NCBI GenBank assembly: GCA_019426215.1
Contig: CM033394.1
Location: 36,144,423-36,208,422 of the forward strand
Direction: 5' to 3'
Length of the DNA: 64,000 bases
From: Buddleja alternifolia
Taxonomy: Eukaryota > Streptophyta > Magnoliopsida > Lamiales > Scrophulariaceae
The translations under genes and the position numbers were made by a program. Positions 49,034 to 61,123 of this stretch are shown here, one piece after another. The first letter of the stretch is position 1; the number at the start of each line of letters is the position of its first letter. A model generated the notes under the pieces. That model had not been told where the DNA came from. It ran no database searches and saw only the letters and a program-made list of their open reading frames with translations.

Positions 49034-51177
49034 TATTGGAGTTAGTGCTCGGCGCACCAATTATTGGGCGCCATTCTTTGTAATAGTAACTCTAGAATTG
49101 AACAATCGTTTTCATATAAATAAAGTCAATCTCTTTTATATGTGTGGCATGTCTTTATTCTTAAATTAGTTTTTATTTTGGCTTAGAATAAAGTCCTGAA
49201 CGATCACACATAGTTATAGGACATCATTGCACATTGGGTGTGGCAATGATGGAATATGTTTCGAAGGCTGTGATCTTTAAACATTGTTCCAAGTCGTAAA
49301 AGGGTTCATCGAGATAAAGGGATATCGATGCAACCCAAAAGACTTGCTCATATGATGCATACTCTGGGAGAAGTGTATCTCGTTCCATAGATACTGGCAC
49401 AGTGAAAGCCAATGCATATATGAGGGTTGCCATTATGGTAATGGGCGGACTGAACAACCCCATGGAAGTTCCTAAAATGGATTCCCAGTCGAATGTGGAA
49501 CTTCCAGTGGTCTTGTAGTATAAGAGTAATCCTTATGGACCTAAGATTCCATTGGATGTCTTATGCGTAAACGCGCATGTTCTTGATTTGTTACATGATC
49601 ACTTTAGATGATCGAATATGGGCAAACTCAGACATGCACGTCTTACGTAGTAAGGCACGTGAGAATCAAGAGAAATCTGTCTCTGACGTTAGCCAGTCGG
49701 TTAATCTCCTATGGTTACATAGTGAATCAACTTAAGGAATCTTCGGCCGAAGTATGATACCTAAAGAGGCGTAGGGTTTCCTCGTTTAGATAGTCGAAGT
49801 CGATTTCACATAACGTGGAAAACATACTATTGAATTAATAGAGCTTCGACCTTAGCCACTGTTCTAGATTCAATCGGGAGATTAGATAGAGAGATCTTAC
49901 TTATGCGAGGATCAAGATCGCAAAAGGCGTATCTTTACTTTCGTTTTATCTAGGTCTTCTGGACCCTATGCTAGGTGGGCAACCGCGATTTGTAAGTGCC
50001 GAGAATTAGCTTGGTGACTAATTCGAGGCTTGATTAAATCGAGTACTTTTCATTTTAGGAAGGTGCACTAGCACTGTGGGAAGGTGTACTTATTACTAGA
50101 TAGAAACGAGCCTAAGGGGCCACACACTAACTCGAGAGAGTCACTGCTTGAATAGATGTGATTAATCAATTTCGAGGAAATTGAGGGAATTAGGAAAGTG
50201 TAATACTTTCCTAATATGGAATATAAATTAATTGAAGGATTCAATTAATTTTACTCTTTTAATTAATCTTGTAGAATTATTTAAATTAATGGACCTAGTA
50301 GAGTCAAAGTTGGTAGAGTCCAAGTTAAATAAAAAAAATGTTGGAATTAGTTGGTTGGATTTAATTTGACTTGTATTTAATTGATGGGTTGGGCCTATAA
50401 TTAAATTGAGAAGTCAAAATTAAATCCTAGAGTCCAATTGACTTGTGTTGACCGATTTTTATGAGTAAAATAAGGGAGGGGGCGTTTCTTATGTGGTGGA
50501 GGAGGAAAAGAGTTTTCCCCTCCTCCAAGTCTTCATCATTGATAAAGTTGTTTGACTTATCACCTCATAGGATGAGGATTACTAGAGAGTTTAGGAGAAA
50601 GGAAGTTTCCTTTTCGTAATTGGACTCTAGGTAATCTTCATCTATAAATAAGAGATGAAGGAGACTAAAATTGATAATCAATAATTGATGGAAATCCGCC
50701 CCCCTTTCTTAGACCTAAAAATCGGCCACCTCTCTCCTCTTTCCAACAAGACATCGTTCTATTCATGTGTTAAATTAAACGACTAAGAAAATATTCCTAC
50801 CCTTCACATAATCAAGCCTAAGTTAAGCTTAGAATCGTTTTGTTGTCTAGCACGCAAGGCAAGACGATTGGTGACTTGAACGAGGTGTGGATACATCTTA
50901 GAGGTGCGACGCTTGGAGCACTCTAAACCGGGAGATACGAAAAGATGACAGACAATTTCTCACCCAAGGGAAATTGTGTGGATTTGCACCACAGGGTTGC
51001 TGAGATCTAAAGTACGAGGTGAAACAAAATTTTCGAAAGTTATAATTTCGATTACCTCATTATTAAATTCGTTCGAACCAACTCCATATTCCTGTTTTCA
51101 GGTGGTTGTACGTTTACTTTTGTAAAATTTTAATTTTCGCTGCCACGAGCCACCCGAGGGAATGAGTCAACCCAACA
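49034..51177 (+). mobile_element. Solo LTR (about 2.1 kb) inserted in the LINE
   Basis: Flanked by TSD ATTCC (49029-49033 and 51178-51182). The right end is CCCAACA; the left end is TATTGGAG, one transition away from the expected TGTTGG. No gag-pol frame inside. A TATA-like TCTATAAATAAG (about 50640) suits an LTR promoter. Without insert and one TSD, the LINE reading continues from LAHS into ELHWLRPPEN. A recombined solo LTR is most likely. A non-coding LARD-type element is the alternative. The superfamily is not determined. Confidence 0.82.
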
Positions 51178-51635
51178 ATTCCGAGTTGCATTGGCTGAGA
51201 CCGCCTGAGAATGTAGTTAAAATCGATTTTGACGGAGCTAACTTTTCTCGATTCCCTGGAACTGGAGTGGGGGTAATCGGGCGTGACTCTAGTGGTACTT
51301 GTTTAGCATGGTGCAACAAATCATTTCCTTTTGATACCTCGGCTGAATATGGTGAAGCCCTTGCATGTAAAGAGGTGTTGATGTTGGGTATCCGACAAGG
51401 ATGGCGATCTATTATACTTAAAGGCAACTGCCTTCTTTTGATTCAGAAAATCCATTCTCAAGTTGATGATTTTTCTACTATTGGTCCTTTAGTTTCTGAC
51501 ATTCAATCTCTATTTTCTGCTTTTGATTATGTTTTAGTTTCGTTTACTCGCAGTGTTGGCAATAAAGTAGCTCATTTGCTTGCACGAGACGCTTTTAAGC
51601 ATGTTGTTGACTCTGTGATTGATGATTCGTCGTGA
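51178..51635 (+). pseudogene. LINE RNase H domain (RVT_3 type)
   Basis: About 150 residues after the solo LTR: KIDFDGANF (first catalytic Asp), GVGVIGRDSSG, EYGEALACKEV (Glu), a degenerate KGNCLLLI where Asp is expected (usually E-[GS]-D), and VGNKVAHLLAR near the end, stop TGA at 51633. This is the C-terminal RNase H typical of plant L1 LINEs. It is open by itself but has no start of its own, and one catalytic Asp appears to be replaced by Asn. Confidence 0.88.
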
Positions 51636-51796
51636 TAATATTATCGTTTCTCTTAAAAAAAAAATTTAAAAACTTATAACCTATAGGTTACGACTTCAAT
51701 ATGTTTTGAACTGCATCCAAACCAAGCATAAAACAAATGAATTATCACAGAATATAAATGAATTTTAAACTCTAAAAGTAAACTACATAAATACAA

Positions 51797-52016
51797 GGGT
51801 TACACTCACACTCCCTCAATGATGGGGTAATTACACAAATCTCCCCTCACTAATTGATAATTACAAACACCCCCTCAAGGGATCTATCTGTAAGATTTAC
51901 AAGGGGTGTAATTATAAAAATTATTACACACATAGAGAATGTATTTATAATTATCAATTAGTGAAGAAGGTTTATATAATTATTTCACCATTGAGGGGTG
52001 TGACAGTAATTACCCC
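51797..52016. mobile_element. MULE-type MITE upstream of POD1
   Basis: 220-bp foldback element. The left end GGGTTACACTCACACTCCCT pairs with the reverse complement of the right end, through the shared CTCAATG and CACTAATTGATAATTA blocks. Perfect 9-bp TSD TAAATACAA (51788-51796 and 52017-52025), the size made by Mutator-like transposases. It ends 233 bp before the POD1 start codon. Confidence 0.88.
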
Positions 52017-52169
52017 TAAATACAATTTAGTAATTATATGGAACTAGCAATTCATCCATTAGAGAAAAAGAAAATAAAGGAGTCGGGATTGTCCAAACTC
52101 CAAGCAGAACACGTGGCCGTTAATCATTCGATTAAACACCGTCACGGCGTCACCTTCCTCGTTTCGTTT

Positions 52170-52187
52170 CCCCCCCCCCCCCCCCCC
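52170..52187 (+). repeat. C18 tract in the POD1 5' leader
   Basis: A run of 18 C, 62 bp upstream of the first POD1 ATG and preceded by a CT-rich leader. Length may be unreliable in the assembly. G-rich on the minus strand. Confidence 0.8.
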
Positions 52188-52248
52188 ACCCTATGTAACT
52201 CTCTCCTCCACTTGTCCACAATTCTCCGGTAACCAAACCCCACCCCCC

Positions 52249-55200
52249 ATGCCAATGGAGTCCCATGGCCGAAAGCTGTCGTTCGACATCCTGGCGATCT
52301 CCGAATACGACGACGTTACGTCCACATCAACCTCCTCCTCCTCCTTATCCCGCTCCAAGTCCGATCCACCTTCTCTCCGATCCGACGCCGTTTCTTCTCC
52401 CCCTCGCAAGAGGAAGAAGAAGCGAAACCGAAAAGGAAAACTTTCGCACGATTCGTATGTGATTGCCGAAAACGCTGTGATGAACCGGGAATTGAATTAT
52501 AGTTTGACGACGAGTACGGTTACGGAGGTTGCTTCGGTACCGGAGGCAGATAGCGAGGCTAATTGTGCGGTGCGTACAGTGACACTGCCGCCGCAGTTTG
52601 GGGAGTTGAGGCAGAGGAATGTGGGGAATGTGATCAATGGGGGGATTGCGGAAGTGGTGAGTGAAGGGAGTGGTAGTAGTAAAAAGGATGATGACAATGT
52701 GAAGGAAGAAGTAGCGGAGAATGTTGGTGTTTGTAAGGAAATCAATTCGAAACCAGTGGTGGAGTTGAATGGAAGGAAATTGGAGAGAGACCAAACCTTG
52801 GATTGGAAGAACTTGATGCCTGAAGATCCTAATTGTGAGTAGATTCTATTGATTGCGGTCGTTTGATTTTGTGTGTCCTTTTTTGGTTCTTTTGTTGAAA
52901 TTGGTATCGCGAGTCTGGGCTATTGATTGTTCGGAATTGGGATTTAGTTTCTTATGGCATTTATACAATTACTGGATATGTGTATAGATGGTGGAATGAT
53001 GAAGTAATAGATTGGAAGTTCGCGTAGATGAACATTAGTGCCTGCAGTTCTGACTCAACCAGTTACCTACTGAGAACATGTCTTAAGATAGGAAAATGAG
53101 AGGGAATGAATACTCCATTAAGAAGGCCAGTTATGGTATTGCTTTTTTGCATATGGCAGCTTAAAGTTACTGTGGTGGTGAAAGATCTATGAGCCATATT
53201 CCTAGGAATGCGGAATATGTTTTTGCAATGTTTTTCAATCTATTATTCTTTTAGGGACTTAGGTGTTTGATTAAAAGTTTGAGGCAAAAAATATTTTTCG
53301 CATAATTGAATCATCAACTGGTGTTGGTTGATTTGTTTTTATGCTGTTGCATTATTGTTATATTATAATCAATTTTTTAAAGCTTGTGTTGTTTTAGGAT
53401 AGTATCCATTAACATAACTTTTGATCATACTTGTTATATTTCTTTAATTAGTGCCCTCTTATATAAATGTCAGACGGTTGGTTTCAAGTTGAAAATTATC
53501 CACTTTTGCCCCTTGGACCTTCCTGAATGGTATCTGTACTCAAATAACTTCCAGTTCAGCAAGAGGAGATAACTAGTGGAACTTTTGCAGTTTTTGTCGT
53601 CATGAATGACGTTATTAATGTATAATTTAGTTGAATAAGATTTTTCCCTTTGTGTAGCAAGGTTTTGCCACTAAAAAAAGTGCAGTAGGAGGAAGCAGGT
53701 CTGCTGATTGTCTGTCATTTGACATATTGTGATGCCAATTTGAGTTATTACTTCTTCTTCTTCTTCTTTTTTTTAAATTTAATTTTAATTTTTTTTTTTT
53801 GTGGGATCATTCAGTTTAGATAGCCACCTAAAAAGTCGATTCATGATTCTATTGGTTACTGCGTAGGACTAAGCAGGATGTTGACTGCCCGTCTGTCAAC
53901 ATTTTGTGATGCTGAATTGATGACTTTCTTTTTTTTGCTCTCGTCATCTTTTGGGTTTAGGAACTTTTTACTTCACGATGACTATGCTTCTACTATTAAT
54001 CAGTATTTTGATTGGTTATAACTCAATTTTTCTTTTTCATTATATTTTCCTGCTCTATCAGTCATGATTTTATGATTTTCTATCAGATACGTTGCCTATG
54101 GAAAAGTCACCAATGAAATATTTCATGGAGGAAATGTATGCTGGAAATTCCTTGAGGAGTACTACCACTCTTAGCAATGAAAAAGAACGAGAACGAGTTT
54201 ATGACACTATATTCCGTTTGCCATGGCGTTGCGAACTGGTAAAGTGGGGTGAACTTGTCTATGTTGATTCTCTTGAAAACTTGTTACGACTCATCTTTTA
54301 TTGCTTTACGTAGTGGATGCTTTCTCGTTCTTATCTATTTATCCAGTATTTTAAATTGTGAGGATACTTGGGGAGGCATTTTTATGTCTTGAGAAACCTT
54401 GGACATATCTACGGTCATTTTCATGTTTCTTATGTCCAAGATATAGAATAATATGAGAACCTGGGAAATATTTGTCGTGATTTCATGTTTCTTATTTTCA
54501 AGCTTTGGAATAATATGAGAAGTATAAATGTCTAAATACATCATAAAAACGGTTGGAGACTGAAAGAAGAAAAAAATGTGAAGGCATAGCATATTGCAAA
54601 CAAGAAGTATCTAAAGTTTAGCTCTTTATGCATTAGAAAGAAAATAGGGAAACTATTTGCTCAATGTCAAAATCATGTGATGAGTAAAGATGATCCAGAG
54701 AGGTAAATGTAAACAAACAAAACAGAACTCGTTGTTTTAAATGGAATAAATGTTAAAAAAATATAAACACTATGTATAACTAATTGAGCGAGGACAATAT
54801 CCTTCTAAAATCAAGGGGAGAACTGAGGGTAGTCATGGAAAAATGGAGTAGGGCATAGGTGTTGAACTTGTTGGAGATTGTGTTCTATAGGTTTTTTGTC
54901 CAATTTTTTCTTTTTTTTTTTTGAACTTTTCACTGCTCTACTGAAGGGGTGCCCCCAGAAGTGCCTTTTAAAACATATACTTCTAGGCATTCATTTAGTG
55001 TTCTTTATTCTTTCACCTTTTGTCCATTATTGTCTCGGGAATTTAGAAAATGAGATGAAATCAGGTCTCTTTTTTCCCTTTTTTGAGTTGCATGTATAGT
55101 ACCAAATTCTGTTGCTTTTGAGACAAGGCGTAGGTTCTCATTGACACCAGTCATTATGTAGCTGAATGTCTCCTTTTGGGATGTTTATTGATTAGAAAAG

Positions 55201-58200
55201 ATGGCCATGATTTTTGCAGCTTATCAATATCGGGCTCTTTGTCTGCATTGACTCATTCCTGTCACTCTTAACCATCATGCCAACAAGGATCATCATGACC
55301 TTCTGGAGGCTTATTAAAACCAGGTCTGTTCTATCTCTCTCTAACTATTGCCTTCTTGAGTGAAATGTTTTATGCTATACTATATTAATCATTGACAGTC
55401 CTTTTGGATAAAAAACGTGCTTGATGCACTGGAGAGGGAAAAATTTAACAATATTAACATGTTTCTAAATGGTTACATCTCGTTTAACATAGCCTTTAGA
55501 TATCCATGACTAATATTTCATAGTAAATCCATATCTCTGAAGAGAGTAAAAGTTCTTAAAGTTAAAAGTAGCAATTAAATAAAGAGGACAAAAAGGCTTA
55601 ATGGAAACTCATTGACATTAATGCTATCCAAGTTTGGCATTGTTCATCTATACTCTAGTGGATAGGAATATGTTCACCATTTATAGTTTTGCAAGTGAAA
55701 TTCTGTTGGAAGAAAGTTTTACAGGGTGAAATTTTATCCCGTGGATCCAAGATGTTTGCTCCTGAACAGTTAATCATAAAGTTCGATAGTTTTCTTCTCT
55801 AATACTTGAGTACTTGTTTGGATTCCCTGACATTGATCTAATTTGCTTCATCTCATGCTTCTTTTGTTTTTTGGGCATCTCTTCAATTCATTTTCAACCA
55901 TCAGCTATCTGATCTTATATAGAAGGCCATTGCCATGTGATCCTCCCTAAAATACCCTCCAAGGGATGAGCATAGTTTAGGCTAATTAACAAGCATTTTC
56001 AGTAGCCTTATTGGCAGATAGAATTACTATGATGCATTTGTTTAATATTTTTTCCAGTCTACACATGTTCTATATTCTTAAGCTCGAAAGAGCAGCCTAG
56101 TCCTCTGTAATAAAGGCAAACACATGTCATTGTTTTCTCATGAAAATGGTGTAATAGGTGTTGGACTGCTGAAACAGCTTCTGTTTCACGATTTTGTTTA
56201 GACCATTTTATGAGGCTAGTTATTTTTGTGCACCTGCATATGCGAGAGTGGAGATACTAGCTACCACAATCTTATCCATGATCTGGTTAACAAAGATTGT
56301 ATAGGTTAAGGAGTTGTATAATTGAACATCTCCCGAAGAAAAGACTGCAAGAACCATGATTTTTCAGCTCATATCTTCCATTAGGACATAGTAGAAAACT
56401 GACATTGTTTTCTTAGTAAACGAGACTGCTGTCCTGGTCGAGATATTTGGGAAGTGGCCAAGCAATTTAAAGTGCTTAATCCCATGTTGCTAGTTCCAAG
56501 CCTTCTAAACCATTCACAATCTCTTTCATAACAGATAATAATCTGTTCCTGTATTCTTTATTATTTTTTGTAGTACTTTTTTCTCCCATTCTTTTTCCAC
56601 TCTTCTCGTAAATATTATTAATCGATTGTCTTAACTCGTAACTGTAAAAAGGGAATTTGTTTGATTTCGAATGGCATGCCTCAGTTTTATTATATATACA
56701 TATATATATATATAGGTTAAATTTGATGAGCAACCCTGTATGTTACAGAGTAATTTAACCATGCTTGTGGCAGGCAGTTCAAGAGGCCTTCATCATTGGA
56801 GCTGTCTGATTTCGGCTGTTTCATCGTCCTGATTATTGGAGTCACTCTATTGCAACAAGCAGGTTTAGTAAGAATATTTGGCCGATGCAATGATTGGTGG
56901 TTGGACATTCCCCCTGATAATTGTTCGTTTAATAAAATTGCAACAGTGATAATTTAGTCTTAAACTTTTGTGGCTCAGATATCAGCTTAATATACCATAT
57001 GATTCGTGGCCAAGGGATTATTAAACTCTATGTCGTCTACAACGTTTTGGAGGTATGAGAATGAATTAGCAAGTTAGAACCTTAAAGATTTGCTTGAGTT
57101 CTTTGCGTACTTATTTCTATAGGGACTTCGCATTCTACGTGTTTTGAACCAGTTTTTTTAGGTTTATTTGTCTTGGTACCTTTAGCACAAGTTCAAACTA
57201 TTTTATAGGTGTGGCAAGTAATTAAAGATAAAGTATACTAATATTGGAAAGGCGAGAATAACAAAATAACTTTTAGATATACTGGTGGAATTTGGAGAGC
57301 ATGTGCTAAGATATATCAATTTATATGGAGCATCCAAATTTTAATCATTTATTTTCTTCTTTCTGTTCTATCTAGAATTCATACCATCTAAACGACAACC
57401 CTACAGTTATCACAACCCAGTCCTGGAAATACCAATAACTAGTACCCATTCTGTAACATTTATAATTAGCCAATTAAATTCTTATGTAGCTTAACTTCTG
57501 TTCGATTTGGGTGGGTCCTGTAGATCAATTATTAACTTTTTTTCTAATGCAGGAGACAGAGAATAAAACTTCAAATCACTCGGACAATACCATGCCTTAA
57601 AATTCAGTTGCTTTTAGAAAAAAAGAAAATCTGCGTGAAACCAATATCACGTGTTAATGTCGTCCTTGATGCCGTTTACTGTTTAAATGTAAATCTTTCA
57701 TCATACTTTGCACTATTGACTGGTATGGTTGTATTAAAGAGTGATTTCTGCTGTGATATGACATTATATTATTTATTTGACATCCTTGGCTGCTATTCTA
57801 TTGATTTAGTGTTATCCATTATATAGTCGTAGAGGTTTAAAGATTAAAAAATAATAGTAATTTTATGCCCTTTGGATGGCAGGTATTTGATAAATTATGC
57901 CAGAGTTTTGGTGGTGATGTAATACAAGCTCTATTTAATTCAGCAGATGGACTAGCAAACTGTTCGCAGGAAAACATGCAATTTTGGATGTGGAGATTTA
58001 TTATAGATGAAGCCTTGGCAGTTGCCTCTTCAAATATCCTTATGATCTCATCATAATACTTTTTATATTTATTACTAGTTAAATTACAGTTAACAAGTCT
58101 TGCATGTCTGTAGGTCCTTAACTAATTGTACTTGTTCATTCATTTATCTTATTAGCTCAGGCAATTACCTTGTCAACCTGCATTGTTGCTCATAATAATG

Positions 58201-59793
58201 CACTGTTTGCCATGCTTGTGTCTAACAATTTTGCTGAGATCAAAAGTAACGTGTTCAAACGTTTTAGCAAAGACAATGTCCACAGTTTAGTGTATTTTGG
58301 TGAGTATTGGTCTTTAAATGCTTGTTGTTTTTAATATTTTTTTAGCTTGGTAATATTCTGATATCTGCTCTTGTTCAATTTTATGTCTAACTCGTGATTT
58401 TTTCCGTTAATTGCTCTGACCAGATTCAGTTGAGCGATTCCATATTTTAGCATTTGTCTTGTTTGTTTTGGCTCAAAATATACTCGAGGCTGAGGGTCCT
58501 TGGTTTCATAGTTTTCTCTGTGTAAGTTGCAAGATCAAATTACTATGCATATTGAGATTTTGATCGAGTAGTCCATGAAAGACAAATTTGGAGCAATAAT
58601 TGTGCATTTGATAATTTTCTTGTACATTGTGTGTGAATCTTGCAGAATGCACTGGTTGTTTACGTATGTGAAATGATGATTGATATAATAAAACACTCAT
58701 TCATCGCTAAATTCAATGACATAAAGCCAATCACATTCTCCGAATTTCTAGAAGATCTTTGCAAGCAGGTATAGTTTGTAGAACAGCTTATGGTATTTAG
58801 GTCTTTAATTAATGGTGAATATTTGCTTCGTGAGCATGGATAGTATATCGTTTTTCTAATTTAAGTTCATTTTTCAGACGTTAAATATTCAAACAGAGAA
58901 TGCGAAGAAGAACCTCACTTTTGTCCCTTTGGCACCAGCTTGTGTGGTAAGATTGCTTATATTGATCTCTCCCAAGGCACACCCATGGAACTAGAAGCTC
59001 TTAGGTTGTTTTAATCCTCTGTTACGGGTGATATAAGCTTCTTAGTAGCTATAGTCCATTGAAGATTAAAATCTTTTTTTTCTCACTTAGAAGAGATCTT
59101 CCCCTGAGCTGAGCTTTTAAACTTAGACCAGCTATGGTTTTTCCCTTAAAAACTTGAAGCTTTTGGAGTTAATTATCAAGTCTCAATTGTATGCTATAAG
59201 CTTATTGTTCTCTTTTTTTTTTTTTTCTTTTTTTATCCATTTTACATATTAAGTTTATTCCTATTTCTTTTAGAGTAAATTATCCTTTCTCCCCCACCTT
59301 GAAGACGGAAAATTCATGTTGGACCGAGTCCAATGTAGCCGGTTCATCATATAATTGGATGGAGGTGATTAAGGCGCTTTTATCGTCATGTCCCTGCATC
59401 CAGCAATGTATGGTGGACTGGCTCCATTGGGCAAGTCCACCGTAGAATCAACCCTAGAGACAGCCTCCTTTACCCAGCTACTAAAGCCGAACCAACTAGG
59501 CATTTACTTGAGATGCTTTTTTTTTTTTTTTTTGTGGTAAATCATTCACTCATGGATATGGACTGTAATGAAACTTGCATTTTTTTGTTTAGGTTATTCG
59601 AGTTCTTCGTCCCGTTTATGCGGCCCATCTCCCTTATCATCCATTTGCTTGGCGACTTTTCTGGATTTTAGTGTTGTTTGCCATGACCTTTGTTATGCTT
59701 GCTAGTCTTAAGGTGATGATTGGGATGGCCCTTCGACAGCATGCAAGGTGGTACGTGAAAAGGTGCCAGAGAAGGAAGCTTCATTCAGATTAA
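52249..59793 (+). CDS. POD1: POD1/TAPT1-family membrane protein, 11 exons, complete
   Basis: Homologue of Arabidopsis POLLEN DEFECTIVE IN GUIDANCE 1 (TAPT1/DUF747 family), described as an ER protein needed for pollen-tube guidance and embryo patterning and reported to interact with a calreticulin. Exons: 52249-52834, 54087-54238, 55220-55323, 56774-56862, 56979-57052, 57883-58033, 58132-58299, 58424-58521, 58646-58768, 58878-58946, 59593-59793. Together 1815 nt, 604 residues plus TAA, all phases consistent. Residues 1-195 are Ser-rich and poorly conserved, with a basic patch PPRKRKKKRNRKGK. The conserved core starts at PMEKSPMKYFMEEMY. Hydrophobic segments fall at about 248-270, 290-308, 388-408, 450-466 and 560-583. 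A second in-frame ATG (52255) is the alternative start. The intron after exon 6 is U12-type AT-AC; the others are GT-AG. Confidence 0.94.
58034..58131 (+). other. U12-type AT-AC intron in POD1
   Basis: 98-bp intron. The donor is ATATCCTT (58034-58041), the exact minor-spliceosome AT-AC consensus. The branch site TCCTTAAC (58115-58122) lies about 10 nt before the terminal AC (58130-58131). No GT-AG pair at this place keeps the frame. The AT-AC pair joins phase 1 ends and gives ASS-I-VHSFILLAQAITL, the conserved TAPT1 sequence. Confidence 0.92.
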
Positions 59794-60305
59794 GGTTGGG
59801 AAAACTCGAGCTTAGCCTTGATGGATATTTGTAAAGTTATACCAAAGGTGGTCGAAATGAGAGAGCAGTTTCTCGGGTATTATCATTTCACATCATCTTA
59901 CCATACATGGATTGCCATATCCTTCCAATTTTGTACTTAGGAGAGAGGGGTGACAGCGAACGATACAACATCAATAGGATGGAAACTATGTTTGAGGTTA
60001 TACAGTCAATCATGGAAACTACATTAATGCTGAAGAATCGCTACTTATATTTACTGCTCAACGTGTTTTTATGAAAACTACTGTTAAATCAAGCATTTTT
60101 ATGAAAATTGATGGAGCTATTGGTCATACTTGATTTTTGCAAATTTTGATTGGCACATGAGACCTGCTCTCTAGGTTACTAAAGAAAGGATTTTGAACCA
60201 TTGTGTTATACATAATGATATTGATCGTTCAGTGTTAGTTGCATATAACTCGTGTATTAACGATAATTTGCATGAAATTACCTTGTGTAAATATAATCTA
60301 TACTA

Positions 60306-60641
60306 TCTATATTATTATATAAAGTGGGAGAGGCTTAGAGTAACTGCTTTGGGCTGTTAAATTTTGGTGAAACCTTTCATGCACTCAAAAATTGACAAGT
60401 GTCCCATTAAACTTTCATTTTTCCTTTAAATTTTATTCTCTATCTTATTTTCTCTCACATTATCATTATATATCAAGGTTTATTTTCTTTTTCTCTTCCA
60501 TACCGTTTTTTTTCATACCATCTTCTTTATGTCTTATTTATTTGATTTTGGTAAAAAAAAATATTATCACATTGACTTTAACTAGAAGAATTTTTTTATT
60601 TTTTTATTTTGCACACGCAATGAGTGTGCGGCATTTACTAG
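60306..60641 (+). mobile_element. Small non-autonomous Helitron downstream of POD1
   Basis: 336 bp. 5' end A|TCTATATTATTATATAAAG. 3' hairpin GCACAC-GCAATGA-GTGTGC (60611-60629), then CTAG at 60638-60641 followed by T. Both ends fit the Helitron rule. The hairpin sequence differs from H1-H4, so it is a different family. It lies about 510 bp after the POD1 stop codon. Confidence 0.82.
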
Positions 60642-60648
60642 TAATCAT

Positions 60649-61040
60649 AAATCCCCTGTAATTTTTTTAATTGCACATTTTCCATTTCCATTAACCAAGT
60701 CTAGCGGTGTTAATTTTTTTCCAATGTCTGTTATGCCTCATTGTAATATGTAATATGTTTATTTTTATTTATAATTGCTCGTTAGATCATTTATGATTAT
60801 CAGGAAGAAAAATGATAGAAAATTCAGGATTTTTTTTTAGAACAAATGAGAATCGGAAAATCATTCAATTATTTTCTTTAGAAAAAAAAAACTAAAAAAT
60901 CCAGAAAACACAAGAATTTATAAAGAAATTCATAACCGGTGATGGTGGTGACCGCGGTGGTTGGTTGGTTGTAGATGGGGGATGAGGGACGGGGTGGGGG
61001 TTGGTTTTATTATTTGAAAAGAAAAATAGGAAATAAAAGG
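60649..61040. repeat. Fragment related to the TIR element at 29192-30094
   Basis: The start (CCCCTGTAATTTTTTTAATTG...CCATTTCCATTAACCAAG, then TGTCTGTTATGCC) follows the same order as 29270-29350. A later Trp/Gly-like GGTTGGTTG stretch has a counterpart near 29610. No matching right end found, so it is a truncated or diverged relative. Confidence 0.45.
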
Positions 61041-61123
61041 AAATGGAATTGTGTAATTATGTTATTTGGAGTAGTTGAGCTTGAGTCTTTTTATAGGGGG
61101 TAGGGACCTCATTATAAGTTTCA

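Larger units (their letters stand above)
43165..51664 (+). mobile_element. L1-type LINE, 5'-truncated, split by two later insertions
   Basis: In order: the end of an ORF1-like frame (about 43165-43371, ending TGA right over the ORF2 start), endonuclease, reverse transcriptase, zf-RVT region, RNase H, and an A-tract (51655-51664). A copia element (45359-47406) interrupts the RT. A solo LTR (49034-51177) interrupts the linker before RNase H. Each is flanked by a 5-bp TSD, and leaving out insert plus one TSD restores the LINE frame exactly. The LINE proper is about 4.3 kb. I did not find its own TSD, so the 5' truncation point is approximate. Confidence 0.9.

Noticed and set aside
49224..49463. 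79-codon frame on the minus strand
   Set aside because: Lies wholly inside the solo LTR and has no recognisable domain.
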